Part shown: positions 7,762-16,775 of the stretch, in pieces
Layout of the letters: each line of letters starts with the position of its first letter
Position numbering within the stretch: the first letter of the stretch is position 1
Origin: Streptomyces atratus
GTDB lineage: Bacteria > Actinomycetota > Actinomycetes > Streptomycetales > Streptomycetaceae
Reading direction: 5' to 3'
Length of the DNA: 64,000 bases
NCBI RefSeq assembly: GCF_014648655.1
Contig: NZ_BMRN01000005.1
Span: forward strand, 310,001 to 374,000
The notes under the pieces: generated by a model
Seen by the model: only the letters and a program-made list of their open reading frames with translations
Database searches by the model: none
What the model was told of the DNA's origin: nothing
Made by a program: the position numbers and the translations under genes

Positions 7762-9869
7762 GATGCATCTCCTTCCGGGGCGGGGGCCAAAGCGGTGGCC
7801 GGAGCGCCGGGCGCGTGCACGCCCGCGTCCGGAGCAGGGCCCTCTTGCGACGCGCCCTGCTCGCCCGGAACTCCCCGTTCCGTGTGCCGGGCGGCAGCCA
7901 CGACGGCCCACACCACCCAGATCACCCCGAGCAGTCCACGGAGCCAGGCCGGGCTGAGGGGAATCCACGGGATCATGAACACGGCCTTGTCGAGGGCGTC
8001 GAGCAGGGTGAGCGCACCCAGGACCACCGTGGTCCAGCCCAGCCAGGGCCGGTCGCCCCGCAGCACCAGCCCGATCCCGGTCCACCACACCCCGGTCAGC
8101 AGCAGTGCCAGCGCGGGCACATAGGTGGAGGCGGGCCCCGTCGTCGATCCGGCCACATCCAGCCCGAGGCCGATCGCGCCGAGCACCGTGACCGCGGTGG
8201 CGAGTCCACTGCCGCGCAGTCTGCGCCACCACAGCACCCCGCCGACCAGCGCGAGCACCACCGCGATCGCCAGCGTCACCTGTACCTCGATGCGCTCGAT
8301 GCCACGTGCTCCGTACCAGTCGCAGCCGGCCGGCAGCCGTCGTGCCTGCACGTTGTAGTCGGCGCAGACCAGCAGTTGGGCGAGTTTGACCGGTTCGCCG
8401 ACGAGCCGGTCGGTGCGTCCGGACACGGCGCCGCGCTCGGAGCCACAGGTGGGCAGGGTGCGTGGGGAGGACGGCCCGGTGTCCGACTGCCAGCAGTTGC
8501 CTTCGCCCTGGCCGTCCCAGAACACGTCGGTGCGGTTGGGCCGGGAGTTGCCCGCCTTGTCCGTGCCGAGGTGGTTGCCCGCGTACCGGTTGTGGTGGGA
8601 GGTGTCGGTCTGCTTGGACAGCGCGCTCTCGCCGCGGATGAAGGCGGGGACCGCGGTCAGGAAGAAGGCGGCACGCTGCTGCCCGTAGATCCAGTTGTTC
8701 TCGTACAGGTTCCAGTTGCCGCCGGCGGTGATGATGCCTGAGCCCGGCGGCATGGAGATCTGGGGGCAGACGACCCCGTCCTCGTAGCCGCGGTCCGCGG
8801 GCGGCTTGGCGCAGGTCCCGTCGGCGACATACGGGTAGTAGTCGGCGTTGTTGTCGTGGATCAGGTTGCGTTCGAAGCGGGCATGGTTCTGCGGCAGTCC
8901 TGGGTGACCGGGGAAGGCGCTGTCCATCGAGGCGCCGCCCATGTTGTGGTCGAACTCGTTGTCGTGGACGTAGACGGAGTCGCCCGCGGTGCCGGAGTAA
9001 CCGACCATGTTGTGGTGGCTGCGGCAGCCGGTGATCTCGATCGAGTAGCGCGGGACCTCGTAGCCGTACCCGTCGTTGATGTCGGACGCGCTGCCCGGGT
9101 AGATGCCGGAGTCGCCGTTTCCGTACGACTCGCAGTTCTTGTACAGCCCGTGGTCGCTCGCGAAGGTCAGAAAGCCGTACTCGTCGTTCCACCGGGTGAG
9201 AACGGAGTCGATGACGAATCCGTCCTGCGCGAGGACGTACAGGGAGTTGAACGTGGTGCGCTGGGCGGTGAAGTTCTTGAAGTAGATGCCGTGGGAGCCG
9301 TCCGCGCGGATCGCGTTGAGCTTCTGGTACTTGGCGTCGATGACGACGTCCGTGCGTTCGGCGCCCGTCCCCTCGATCTGGAGGTTCTTCTTGCCGAGGA
9401 TCGCGACCAGGTTCTGGTTGTGCGGGCACTGCGTCTGCTGCGCGTAGGACAGGATCTGGTAGCCGAGCTGGGAATTGGGCGCCTTCAGGCGAGTGCACTC
9501 CCCCGCCGGTTTGGGCAGTGAGGGCTCCTCCTCGTACAGGCCGGGCAGGATCGCGATGTTCATGCCGGGCCTGCCGACCGCGTCGACGGCCTGCTGCAGA
9601 TGGCGGTAGCCGGACCTCAGGCACCGGTCGAACAGCCGCAGGTTCCGGGCCCGCAGCCCGTCGGGGAAGCCGGATATGCGGCGCTCGAAGTCCGCCCGGT
9701 CGCTCTTGCAGACCAGCAGGTCCGGTTCGCCTGTGCGGTACACGGGGACGCTGCCGGTTCCGTCGGGCAGGGTGACCGGACGTTCCTCGTGCGCCTGGGC
9801 GGCCGGAGCCGCGAGGAGGGCGACGGCGAGCGCCGCCAGGACCACCAGAAGTCTTCGTGTCCACGACAT
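7758..9869 (-). CDS. Secreted right-handed parallel beta-helix protein with membrane C-terminus
   Basis: The 703-residue protein begins with a signal peptide (MSWTRRLLVVLAALAVALL... ending AQAHE). Residues about 60-470 form a pectate-lyase-like parallel beta-helix with repeated turns such as GTGAERTDVVIDAKY, HGIYFKNFTAQRTTF, SVYVHDNEFDHNMGG and NLYENNWIYGQQ. Residues about 510-670 contain four to five membrane helices, so the helix domain sits outside while the C-terminus is embedded. No catalytic triad of a specific lyase could be assigned. An alternative GTG start 51 bp upstream would place non-signal residues ahead of the signal peptide, so ATG 9867-9869 is preferred although it lacks a ribosome site. 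First gene of a coupled three-gene set; divergent from hmgA. Confidence 0.78.
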   Translation of the reverse strand: MSWTRRLLVVLAALAVALLAAPAAQAHEERPVTLPDGTGSVPVYRTGEPDLLVCKSDRADFERRISGFPDGLRARNLRLFDRCLRSGYRHLQQAVDAVGRPGMNIAILPGLYEEEPSLPKPAGECTRLKAPNSQLGYQILSYAQQTQCPHNQNLVAILGKKNLQIEGTGAERTDVVIDAKYQKLNAIRADGSHGIYFKNFTAQRTTFNSLYVLAQDGFVIDSVLTRWNDEYGFLTFASDHGLYKNCESYGNGDSGIYPGSASDINDGYGYEVPRYSIEITGCRSHHNMVGYSGTAGDSVYVHDNEFDHNMGGASMDSAFPGHPGLPQNHARFERNLIHDNNADYYPYVADGTCAKPPADRGYEDGVVCPQISMPPGSGIITAGGNWNLYENNWIYGQQRAAFFLTAVPAFIRGESALSKQTDTSHHNRYAGNHLGTDKAGNSRPNRTDVFWDGQGEGNCWQSDTGPSSPRTLPTCGSERGAVSGRTDRLVGEPVKLAQLLVCADYNVQARRLPAGCDWYGARGIERIEVQVTLAIAVVLALVGGVLWWRRLRGSGLATAVTVLGAIGLGLDVAGSTTGPASTYVPALALLLTGVWWTGIGLVLRGDRPWLGWTTVVLGALTLLDALDKAVFMIPWIPLSPAWLRGLLGVIWVVWAVVAAARHTERGVPGEQGASQEGPAPDAGVHAPGAPATALAPAPEGDAS

Positions 9870-9991
9870 GTGCGGGAGAGTAGAGCATTGTTCAACTTTT
9901 GGAACCCCCCTGCGCACCACGAATGCCGTTGACTCTCCCCGATCCGATTCCTACGGTTGTCCATAGGATTCCTTCGGCACCGGGAGCGCAC

Positions 9992-11320
9992 ATGAGCGGC
10001 ATCGAGCAGGCGAGGAAGACCGCGGAAGGGCTTGAGCATTCCGCCGGTTTCGGCAATCAACACAGCTCGGAGGCAGTGCCGGGAGCGCTGCCGCACGGCC
10101 GCAACTCGCCTCAGCGCGCGCCCCTCGGGCTCTACGCGGAGCAGCTGAGCGGCTCGGCCTTCACCGAACCGCGGGCGCACAACCGCCGTTCCTGGCTCTA
10201 CCGGATCCGCCCGTCGGCCGCCCATCCCCCGTTCGTCCGTAACGGCAACGGGGCGGTGCGCACCGCCCCGTTCACCGAATCCGTGCCCGACCCCAACCGG
10301 CTGCGCTGGGATCCGCTCCCCGAGCCCGCGGCCGGAACGGACTTCCTGGCCGGCCTGTGGACCCTCGGCGGCAACGGCGACGCGACGCAGCGTGCCGGCA
10401 TGGCCGTGCACCTCTACCACGCCAACTCGTCCATGACCGACCGGGTGTTCAGCGACTCGGACGGCGAGCTGCTGATCGTCCCGGAGCGGGGCGGCCTGCT
10501 GCTCCGTACCGAACTGGGCCTGCTGCGCGCGCAGCCGGGGCACATCGCACTGATCCCGCGCGGCATCCGTTTCCGCGTGGAGCTGCTGGATGACACCGCC
10601 CGCGGCTATGTCTGCGAGAACTACGGCCAGCCGTTCACCCTTCCCGACCTCGGCCCGATCGGCGCCAACGGCCTGGCGAACGCCCGGGACTTCCTCGCCC
10701 CCGTCGCCGCGTACGAGGACGACGACCGCCCGGTGGAGGTGGTCAACAAGTTCTGCGGGAACCTCTGGTCCGCCACCTACGACCACTCGCCGCTCGATGT
10801 GGTCGCCTGGCACGGCAACCACACTCCGTACGTCTACGACCTGCACCGTTTCAATGTCATCGGCTCGATCAGCTACGACCACCCCGACCCGTCGATCTTC
10901 ACGGTGCTGACCTCTCCGTCCGACACCCCCGGTCTGGCCGGCGTCGACTTCGTCGTCTTCGCACCGCGCTGGCTGGTCGGCGAGGACACTTTCCGACCGC
11001 CGTACTTCCACCGCAATGTGATGAGCGAGTACATGGGCCTGATCGAGGGCGCGTACGACGCGAAGACGGCCGGCAAGGGCGGCTTCGTCCCGGGCGGCGG
11101 CTCGCTGCACAACATGATGTCGGCGCACGGCCCGGACCGGGAGACCTTCGACCGGGCGAGCGGGGCGGAACTGAAGCCGCAGAAGATCGACGACGGTCTC
11201 GCCTTCATGTTCGAGACCCGCTGGCCGGTGACGGCGACCGGGCAGGCGGCGACCGCCGACCATCTGCAGCGTGGCTACGACGACGTGTGGCAGGGTCTGA
11301 GCCGCAACTTCAGGCCGTAG
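9992..11320 (+). CDS. hmgA: Homogentisate 1,2-dioxygenase
   Basis: The enzyme opens the ring of homogentisate with O2 to give maleylacetoacetate in cytosolic tyrosine/phenylalanine breakdown, using a non-haem Fe(II). The 442-residue length is normal. Family landmarks are FGNQHSSEA and [13 protein letters not shown] at the start, NSSMTDRVF and FSDSDGELL in the first cupin half, and [18 protein letters not shown] with [15 protein letters not shown] in the second. The last two supply the iron-binding His and Glu residues. ATG 9992 follows CGGGAG; an in-frame ATG further up lacks a ribosome site. The next pathway enzymes (isomerase, hydrolase) are not adjacent; a GntR regulator gene follows 65 bp later. 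Confidence 0.95.
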   Translation: MSGIEQARKTAEGLEHSAGFGNQHSSEAVPGALPHGRNSPQRAPLGLYAEQLSGSAFTEPRAHNRRSWLYRIRPSAAHPPFVRNGNGAVRTAPFTESVPDPNRLRWDPLPEPAAGTDFLAGLWTLGGNGDATQRAGMAVHLYHANSSMTDRVFSDSDGELLIVPERGGLLLRTELGLLRAQPGHIALIPRGIRFRVELLDDTARGYVCENYGQPFTLPDLGPIGANGLANARDFLAPVAAYEDDDRPVEVVNKFCGNLWSATYDHSPLDVVAWHGNHTPYVYDLHRFNVIGSISYDHPDPSIFTVLTSPSDTPGLAGVDFVVFAPRWLVGEDTFRPPYFHRNVMSEYMGLIEGAYDAKTAGKGGFVPGGGSLHNMMSAHGPDRETFDRASGAELKPQKIDDGLAFMFETRWPVTATGQAATADHLQRGYDDVWQGLSRNFRP

Positions 11321-11385
11321 GCAACGACGCCGCTTCTCGGCCCCCGCGTCGTCGCGTCCGCTGTGTCGCAGTACGGAGAGACCAG

Positions 11386-12171
11386 GTGACCCAGGTGCCT
11401 CAGATGCCCAAGATGCCCCAGGGGCATGCCTTCGCCCCCGATTCGCTGGTCCTGAACCGCAAACTGCCGCTGTGGTATCAGGTCTCGCAGTCGTTGCGCG
11501 CCTCGATACTGGGCCGCACCAAGGACGCATCGGCGCGGCTGCCGACCGAGGAACAACTCGCCGCGCACTACGGCGTCAGCGTCCTGACGATGCGCCAGGC
11601 GCTCAAGGAACTGGAGACGGAAGGGCTGATCAGCAGGCACCGGCGGCGCGGCACCTTCATCGAGCCGCGCGCCCGCCGGGTGTCACCGGTCCGGCTGCTG
11701 GGCTCGATCGATGCGATCGTGGCCCAGCAGTCGGGCGAGCGGACCGTGGTCCTCGGCCATGGCCCGGTCGCCGTGCCGGGAGACCTCACCGAGTACTTCT
11801 CCGACTGTGCGGAGGTCGTCAGCTACCGCCGGCTGCGCCGCGACGGGGAGAGCGACGAGCCCACCAACTGGGCGGAGAACGCGGTGCATCCCGAGGTCGC
11901 CGCCCGGATCGATGTGGCCGATCTCGAACGCTGGCCGATGACCAAGGTGCTGCGCGACCGGGTCGGTGTCCGGATCGCGCGCATCACCGACACGGTCGAG
12001 GCCCGCCTCGCCGACCCGGCCACCGCCGGGCTCCTCCAGGTGCCGCTGCTGAGCCCGATCCTGTTCTACACGGGCGTGACGTACGACGAGAGCGGCCGGG
12101 TGGTGGATGTGGCGCAGATCCGCTACCGGGGCGACCGGTTCTCCTTCTCGGTGACGGTGGAGGCGCACTGA
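11386..12171 (+). CDS. GntR/HutC-family transcriptional regulator
   Basis: This 261-residue regulator has an N-terminal winged helix (residues about 25-90: PLWYQVSQSLRASILGR, LPTEEQLAAHYGVSVLTMRQ, then RGTFIEPR) and a C-terminal UTRA-type effector domain of chorismate-lyase fold (YRRLRRDGE..., ending VAQIRYRGDRFSFSV). The chosen GTG start follows GGAGAG. Position right after hmgA suggests it could control aromatic amino-acid catabolism, but this is inference. HutC-type proteins commonly respond to a small carboxylate or sugar phosphate. Confidence 0.87.
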   Translation: MTQVPQMPKMPQGHAFAPDSLVLNRKLPLWYQVSQSLRASILGRTKDASARLPTEEQLAAHYGVSVLTMRQALKELETEGLISRHRRRGTFIEPRARRVSPVRLLGSIDAIVAQQSGERTVVLGHGPVAVPGDLTEYFSDCAEVVSYRRLRRDGESDEPTNWAENAVHPEVAARIDVADLERWPMTKVLRDRVGVRIARITDTVEARLADPATAGLLQVPLLSPILFYTGVTYDESGRVVDVAQIRYRGDRFSFSVTVEAH

Positions 12172-12234
12172 CGGCCCGCCCTCCGGCGCCATTACGATGC
12201 CGGAGGGCGGCGTGGCGACGGGGAGGACGACACG

Positions 12235-13461
12235 GTGGCAGCACGGGCGACGGCCAAAGCCGGCGGGGACGACGACATCCCGCTGCTCGACGACCTCATG
12301 CCATGGTCCGTACGGCCTCTTCGGACCGGGCGCCCCTGGGTGACCGCCCCGGATGCCGGTTCGCTCAAGGCCCGTTGGGAGCGGCTGGTCCGGGCGGAGG
12401 CCGCCGAACGCGAACGGCTGTTCCGGCCCACCCGTTCCCGTACCCCGCAGACCCCGGTGGCGGCACTTCCCGGACAGGCCACCTCCACCGGCCGGTTCGC
12501 CCGCGAGACCGGCCCCTGCCCCGAGCCGGTACGGATCCTGCACGGCCCGTTCGACGAACAGTGGCTGCTCCCGGACCACCGGCTGATCGATGCCGCCCGC
12601 CCCGAGCTGTGGCGGGTCGCCGACGGGCAGCAGCTCTTCGTGGTCGAGCACGGTTGCGTACCGCAGGACACCGGTCCCGCCCTCTCCGTGACGGCGCTGT
12701 TGCCGGACGGTCACTCCCCGGCCGGCCGGCCGGGCCGCATCCGGCCGCTGTACCGGCGCCCCGGCGGTCTCGAACCCAATCTGGCGCCCGGGCTGCTCAC
12801 GCTGCTGCGGGCCCGCCACGGGGATGCGGTCACCGATCGGTCCGTGCTGGCGTGGACACTCGCGGCGGCCCGCCCTTCCCCGGCCGGGTGCGTGGTGCCG
12901 CTGCCCGCCGACCCGGAGCGCTGGTCGGCGGGGGTGGAGCTGGGGCAGGAGTTGCTGCGGTTGCAGCTGCGCGGCGCCCGGGGCGGGGAGCGCCCGCGAC
13001 TGCCCGGTGGGCGTCGCCCCTATGTGCGGGCCGCGGTTCCGCCTGTACCGACCGCGTTGGAGTACGACCCCGACGACGAGACGCTGACGCTGGGTACGGG
13101 CCGCATCTCGCCCGTGCCGGCCGGGGCGTGGGAGTTCCGGGTGGGCGGGGTCCGGATGCTGGAGCTGTGGTTCGAGCGCCGTGCGGCGGCGGCCGGAGCG
13201 CAGGACATGGACGGCCTGGAAGCGGTCGGGCCCCGGGCCTGGCCCCAGGAGTGGACCTCGGAGTTGCTGGAACTGATCGCCGTGCTCGCCCTGCTCGACG
13301 GACTCCGGCCACGGCAGGAGGGCCTGACCGACGGCCCGCAGATCACGGCCGACGACCTCCGCGCGGCGGGCGTCCTGCCCGTCCCGGCCACGGCCCGGCG
13401 GCCCGCATCCGTGCTCGACCATCAGGAGGAGGGCCCGGACGGGCAGTTCGCGCTGCTGTGA
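12235..13461 (+). CDS. Standalone 'type ISP' restriction/modification C-terminal domain protein
   Basis: The 408-residue protein matches the C-terminal specificity part of type ISP restriction-modification enzymes. The typical opening is DDIPLLDDLMPWSVRPLRTG, followed by a conserved RVADGQQLFVVEHGC region and a late WEFRVGGVRMLELWFERR core. No helicase, nuclease or methyltransferase motif (for example NPPY or DEAD) is present here or in neighbours, so it cannot restrict by itself. Proteins of this form are common in Streptomyces chromosomes as single genes of unknown role. GTG 12235 follows GGGGAGGA. Family match is from memory of sequence pattern. Confidence 0.68.
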   Translation: MAARATAKAGGDDDIPLLDDLMPWSVRPLRTGRPWVTAPDAGSLKARWERLVRAEAAERERLFRPTRSRTPQTPVAALPGQATSTGRFARETGPCPEPVRILHGPFDEQWLLPDHRLIDAARPELWRVADGQQLFVVEHGCVPQDTGPALSVTALLPDGHSPAGRPGRIRPLYRRPGGLEPNLAPGLLTLLRARHGDAVTDRSVLAWTLAAARPSPAGCVVPLPADPERWSAGVELGQELLRLQLRGARGGERPRLPGGRRPYVRAAVPPVPTALEYDPDDETLTLGTGRISPVPAGAWEFRVGGVRMLELWFERRAAAAGAQDMDGLEAVGPRAWPQEWTSELLELIAVLALLDGLRPRQEGLTDGPQITADDLRAAGVLPVPATARRPASVLDHQEEGPDGQFALL

Positions 13462-13483
13462 CCGGGCGCCCCGGACCCACTCG

Positions 13484-14191
13484 CTACCGGTCGAAGGAGT
13501 CCAGCACCCGGCGCAGCGCCCGGTCGAAGACCCCGTCCAGATCGATCGGCCCGGGGTCCTCGGCGAATGCCGCCGCCATCCGCGGATACTTCCCGGTCGC
13601 GATCTGGCTGATCAGATAGCCGGTGCGCGCGGCGTGCTCCTGCTCCTCGGACCAGGGCAGCGACCGGCTGCGCTCCGCCGTGGCGATCTCGTTGGCCACA
13701 TAGGTGGTGACCACACTGGTGACCATGGCGATGAGCTCCATCTTCTCGCCGAACCGTGCGTCGACCCCGTCCAGGCAGCTGAGCGAGTACTCCAGATACC
13801 GCAGGGCGTTCGGGCTGAAGCCGTACACGGGTGACATCAGCCGGGGCACCCAGGTGTGGCGCTGCATCATCTCGCGGGCCTGATGGGCCAGCGCGATGAG
13901 ATCGGCGCGCCAGTCGCCGGACGGCTCCGGGAACTCGTACCCGCCGCTGACCGCGTCGAGCATCAGCTCGTACAGGTCCTCCTTGCGCGGCACGTAGTTG
14001 TAGAGCGACATCGTGCCGCAGCCGAGCTCCGCCGCGACCTTCCGCATGGACACCGCGTCGAGACCCTCCGCATCGGCGATGCGGACGGCGGCTGCCGCGA
14101 TGTCGGCACGGCTGAAAGCGGGCCTGGGGCCGCGGCCCGCACGCTCGGGGCGCGCCCAGATCACTTCGGGTACAGCGGGTCGCCCCACCAT
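13484..14191 (-). CDS. TetR family repressor controlling the divergent ABC exporter
   Basis: This 235-residue regulator has a helix-turn-helix near residues 28-75 (FSRADIAAAAVRIADAEGLD, then VAAELGCGTMSLYNYVPRKE) and a TetR_C-type ligand domain like those of drug-export repressors. It is divergent from a DrrAB-like exporter. The 65-bp gap and the start of the exporter gene hold two copies of a 16-bp operator. By analogy with DrrR/TetR systems it probably blocks exporter transcription until it binds the exported compound. Operator layout makes self-regulation likely as well. Confidence 0.87.
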   Translation of the reverse strand: MVGRPAVPEVIWARPERAGRGPRPAFSRADIAAAAVRIADAEGLDAVSMRKVAAELGCGTMSLYNYVPRKEDLYELMLDAVSGGYEFPEPSGDWRADLIALAHQAREMMQRHTWVPRLMSPVYGFSPNALRYLEYSLSCLDGVDARFGEKMELIAMVTSVVTTYVANEIATAERSRSLPWSEEQEHAARTGYLISQIATGKYPRMAAAFAEDPGPIDLDGVFDRALRRVLDSFDR

Positions 14192-14220
14192 TGATCATCA
14201 CCTCTCCCACCCATCGTAGT

Positions 14221-14239
14221 TACGTACACCGTACGTAGT
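14221..14239. promoter_or_regulatory. Operator O1 between tetR and the exporter operon
   Basis: TACGTACACCGTACGTA (14221-14237) is a perfect palindrome with 7-bp half-sites around ACC. The 16-mer GTACACCGTACGTAGT (14224-14239) recurs inverted at 14263-14278. It overlaps the expected -35 zone of the exporter promoter. Confidence 0.65.
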
Positions 14240-14256
14240 GCGGTACGGTAGGCCGC

Positions 14257-15234
14257 ATGACAACTACGTACGGTGTACTTAGTGAAGGTCTGGAGAAGCA
14301 CTACGGCGACGTCCATGCGCTGCGGGGACTCGATCTCGCGGTCGCCGAAGGCACCGTCTGCGGAGTGCTGGGGCCGAACGGCGCGGGCAAGACCACCGCC
14401 GTCCGGGTCCTCACCACGTTGACGGCCCCGGACGGCGGAAGCGCCCGGGTGGCGGGCCACGACGTGGTGCGCGAGGCGGGCGCGGTACGCGCGGCGATCG
14501 GCGTCACCGGGCAGAACGCCTCGGTCGACGGCGAACTGTCCGGCCGGCAGAATCTGCGGCTCTTCGCCAAGCTGCTCCGGTTCCGCGGCGAGGCCGCGCG
14601 CGCCCGCGCCGACGAACTCCTGGAACGCTTCGAGCTGACGGAGGCCGCCGACCGCCCGGCCCGCACCTACTCGGGCGGCATGCGCCGCCGCCTCGACCTC
14701 GCCGCCAGTCTGCTGACCCGCCCGCGGGTGCTCTTCCTGGACGAGCCGACCGCCGGACTCGACCCGCACAGCCGCAACCAGATCTGGGCGGCGGTACGGG
14801 AACTGGCCGACCGGGGCACGACCGTCCTGCTCACCACGCAGTATCTGGAGGAGGCCGATCAGCTGGCCGACGACATCGTGCTGATCGACCAGGGCCGAGT
14901 CGCCCATCGCGGCACCCCCACCGAACTGAAGGCCCGCATCGGCAGCTACGCCGAAGTGGTCGTCCCCCATGAATCGGCGCTGGTCCCGGCGGCAGGCGTG
15001 CTCGATCAGCTCACCGGCACCGAACCGGTACTCGACCACGAGCGCCGCACCGTGGGCGCCGTCGCGACCGACACCACGCTCACCCTCCCCCGTATCGTCC
15101 GCGAACTCGACGCGGCGGGAGTACCGGTGATCGACGCGAGCCTGCGCCCGCCGACGCTCGACGAGGTATTCCTCCGCCTGACCGACCGCGGCGACGGCCG
15201 CACCTCCCCGCCCCTGAAGGAGACGGCAGCATGA
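14257..15234 (+). CDS. DrrA-like ABC exporter ATPase
   Basis: This 325-residue ATP-binding subunit of an ABC-2 type exporter is of the daunorubicin-resistance DrrA family. Walker A GPNGAGKTT is near residue 43, the signature is YSGGMRRRLDLAASL, Walker B is RVLFLDEPTAGLD and the switch is LLTTQYLEEADQLAD. The DrrA-type C-terminal extension ends TLDEVFLRLT. It energises the membrane partner encoded by the next gene, whose ATG overlaps this stop (ATGA). Control is by the divergent TetR and operators O1/O2. The substrate is unknown, probably an antibiotic-like hydrophobic compound. Confidence 0.92.
   Translation: MTTTYGVLSEGLEKHYGDVHALRGLDLAVAEGTVCGVLGPNGAGKTTAVRVLTTLTAPDGGSARVAGHDVVREAGAVRAAIGVTGQNASVDGELSGRQNLRLFAKLLRFRGEAARARADELLERFELTEAADRPARTYSGGMRRRLDLAASLLTRPRVLFLDEPTAGLDPHSRNQIWAAVRELADRGTTVLLTTQYLEEADQLADDIVLIDQGRVAHRGTPTELKARIGSYAEVVVPHESALVPAAGVLDQLTGTEPVLDHERRTVGAVATDTTLTLPRIVRELDAAGVPVIDASLRPPTLDEVFLRLTDRGDGRTSPPLKETAA
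14263..14278. promoter_or_regulatory. Operator O2 inside the start of the exporter ATPase gene
   Basis: ACTACGTACGGTGTAC is the exact reverse complement of 16 bp of operator O1 and lies at codons 3-8 of the ATPase gene. Centre-to-centre distance is 39 bp, close to four helical turns. The ATG at 14257 has no ribosome site and lies 7 nt after a TACGGT -10-like box (14244-14249), so the transcript may be leaderless and O2 would lie just downstream of its start. Confidence 0.6.
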
Positions 15235-16058
15235 GCAGCACCGCACTGACCCACGAGCAGACCGTCACGCCCGCCACAAGCGCCCCGATCGCCGATGCCC
15301 TGGCCATGCTGGGCCGCCATCTGCAGCGGATCAAAGCAGCGCCGGGCGTAATGATCCTGACCCAGACCATGCCGATCACGATGCTGCTGTTCTTCGGGTA
15401 CGTGTTCGGCAGCGCCCTGGCCATGCCCGGCCAGGAGTACCGCGCGTTCCTGGTGCCGGGCCTGCTGGCGGCGACGGCGGCCAACGGCATCATGGTCGGG
15501 ATGTTCCAGGCCTCGCAGGACTGCCACCGCGGGGTGATGGACCGGCTCCGTACGCTGCCGATGAGCCGGGCCGCCGTACCGTTCGGCCAGACCGCGGCCG
15601 ATCTGCTGACCACGGCCATCGGCATGATTCCGCTGATCCTGGTAGGACTCGCGGTCGGCTGGCGGATCGAGGGCGGTCCGCTCGCCGCCCTGGGCGCCTT
15701 CGGGCTGCTGCTGCTCCTCCGGTTCGCCACGTCCTGGCTGGGCTGCTGGCTGGGCCTGCTGATCCGCAACGAGGAGATCGCCGGTCAGCTGGGCAGCGCC
15801 ACCTTCATCCTGCCGCTGCTGTCGAGTGCGTACATCCCGACCGACAATCTGCCGGGCTGGCTGCGGACGGTCGCGGAGTGGAACCCGATCAGCGCCATGG
15901 CCTCGGCCACCCGCGAACTGTTCGGCAACGCGTCCCCGGCCGCCGACGCGGCCTGGCCGGTCGCCCACCCGGTGGCCGGAACGCTCGCCTGGTCGGTGGT
16001 GCTCCTCGCGGTGTTCGTGCCGCTGTCCGTACGGCGTCACGCACGCGGCGGCGAGTGA
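15231..16058 (+). CDS. ABC-2 type exporter permease (DrrB-like)
   Basis: The 275-residue membrane subunit has six predicted helices in ABC2_membrane order. It starts with an amphipathic segment, then VMILTQTMPITMLLFFGYVF, the conserved PGLLAATAANGIMVGMF, the cytoplasmic DRLRTLPMSRAAVPFGQT motif and the final FVPLSVRRHARGG tail. Overlap with the ATPase stop shows translational coupling and a one-to-one complex. Nothing follows on the same strand, so the operon is two genes. Confidence 0.9.
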   Translation: MSSTALTHEQTVTPATSAPIADALAMLGRHLQRIKAAPGVMILTQTMPITMLLFFGYVFGSALAMPGQEYRAFLVPGLLAATAANGIMVGMFQASQDCHRGVMDRLRTLPMSRAAVPFGQTAADLLTTAIGMIPLILVGLAVGWRIEGGPLAALGAFGLLLLLRFATSWLGCWLGLLIRNEEIAGQLGSATFILPLLSSAYIPTDNLPGWLRTVAEWNPISAMASATRELFGNASPAADAAWPVAHPVAGTLAWSVVLLAVFVPLSVRRHARGGE

Positions 16059-16071
16059 CCGCGCACCGCGC

Positions 16072-16711
16072 TCACCGGGGCAGCGTGGCGGGCCGGTCCA
16101 GGGTGCCGAGCAGGCTGATGAAGCCGGACTCCAGGAAGGCACCGAGTTCCGTCAGCGCATCGGGCTCGTCCAGCGGCCGGTTGGTCACGGCCTCCTCGGC
16201 GAACGCCATCCACGCCCGCGTGGCGATGGAGAGCCGGGGCGAGTCGGGCATCCCGAGCCGTCGCTGCCCCTCCTCCACCCGCCGGGCGAGGGTGTCCCTG
16301 GTCCCCTCCACGAAATCCTCCACCGCGGGGTGACTGCCGGCGGCACCGCGGACGGCCGGATGGTCCGGCATCGGCGGGATCACCGCGTCGGGCACTTCCT
16401 CCGGCAACCAGTGACCGGCCCCCTCGATCGCCTCGAAGCGGTACGGGCCGTCCACCCACTCCCCGGTCGACTCGGCCGCTTCGCGCCCGAGCACCCCGTC
16501 CTCACTCCCCCAGAGGTAGAGCGTCGGCACCTGGATCCGGCCGGCCGTGGAGATGAGGACGCCCTCGGGAGCGCGGTACCAGTTGAGGGTGGCTGTCGAC
16601 GCACCCGGAACGCTCAGCCTGCGAACGCTCTCCTCGATCAGCGAAGGCGCGCTCCGGCCCGCGTACGCGGCCAGGTGATGCCCTCCGACGGCCGCGCGCT
16701 CCGGACCCGGA
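16072..16711 (-). pseudogene. Deletion fusion: alpha/beta-hydrolase middle part joined to a TetR C-terminus
   Basis: The minus frame reads as alpha/beta hydrolase from about 16711 (ERAAVGGHHLAAYAG..., SVPGASTATLNWYRAPEG, VPTLYLWGSEDGVLG, GAGHWLPEEVPDAV) and then switches near 16370. It continues as the C-terminal ligand domain of a TetR regulator (SHPAVEDFVEGTRDTLARR, RLGMPDSPRLSIATRAWMAF, ESGFISLLGTLDR). The hydrolase lacks its N-terminus, nucleophile elbow and last helix; the TetR lacks its DNA-binding domain. A deletion that joined two tandem co-oriented genes explains this. A GTG at 16530 could still give a 152-residue product, but neither half would work alone. Confidence 0.6.
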
Positions 16712-16758
16712 AGTTTCCTGCGTCAACATCTCGGGATCTCGGGATGACAAAGATGCTA

Positions 16759-16775
16759 CGTACACGATAGGTACG
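16759..16775. promoter_or_regulatory. Orphan palindrome, possible operator of the lost TetR
   Basis: CGTAC-ACGATAG-GTACG has 5-bp half-sites spaced like the exporter operators at 14.2 kb and lies just upstream of the hydrolase/TetR fusion remnant. It may be the former self-regulation site of the regulator whose DNA-binding domain has been deleted. A short tandem TCTCGGGA duplication lies beside it. Confidence 0.35.

Noticed and set aside
7758..9869. Pectate lyase or alginate lyase as a specific name for the beta-helix protein
   Set aside because: The fold is evident but the catalytic residues of those enzymes could not be found, so only the fold is named.
9617..11530. A 637-residue minus frame across hmgA
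   Set aside because: It runs through hmgA in antisense and into the beta-helix gene in another frame; no coherent protein.
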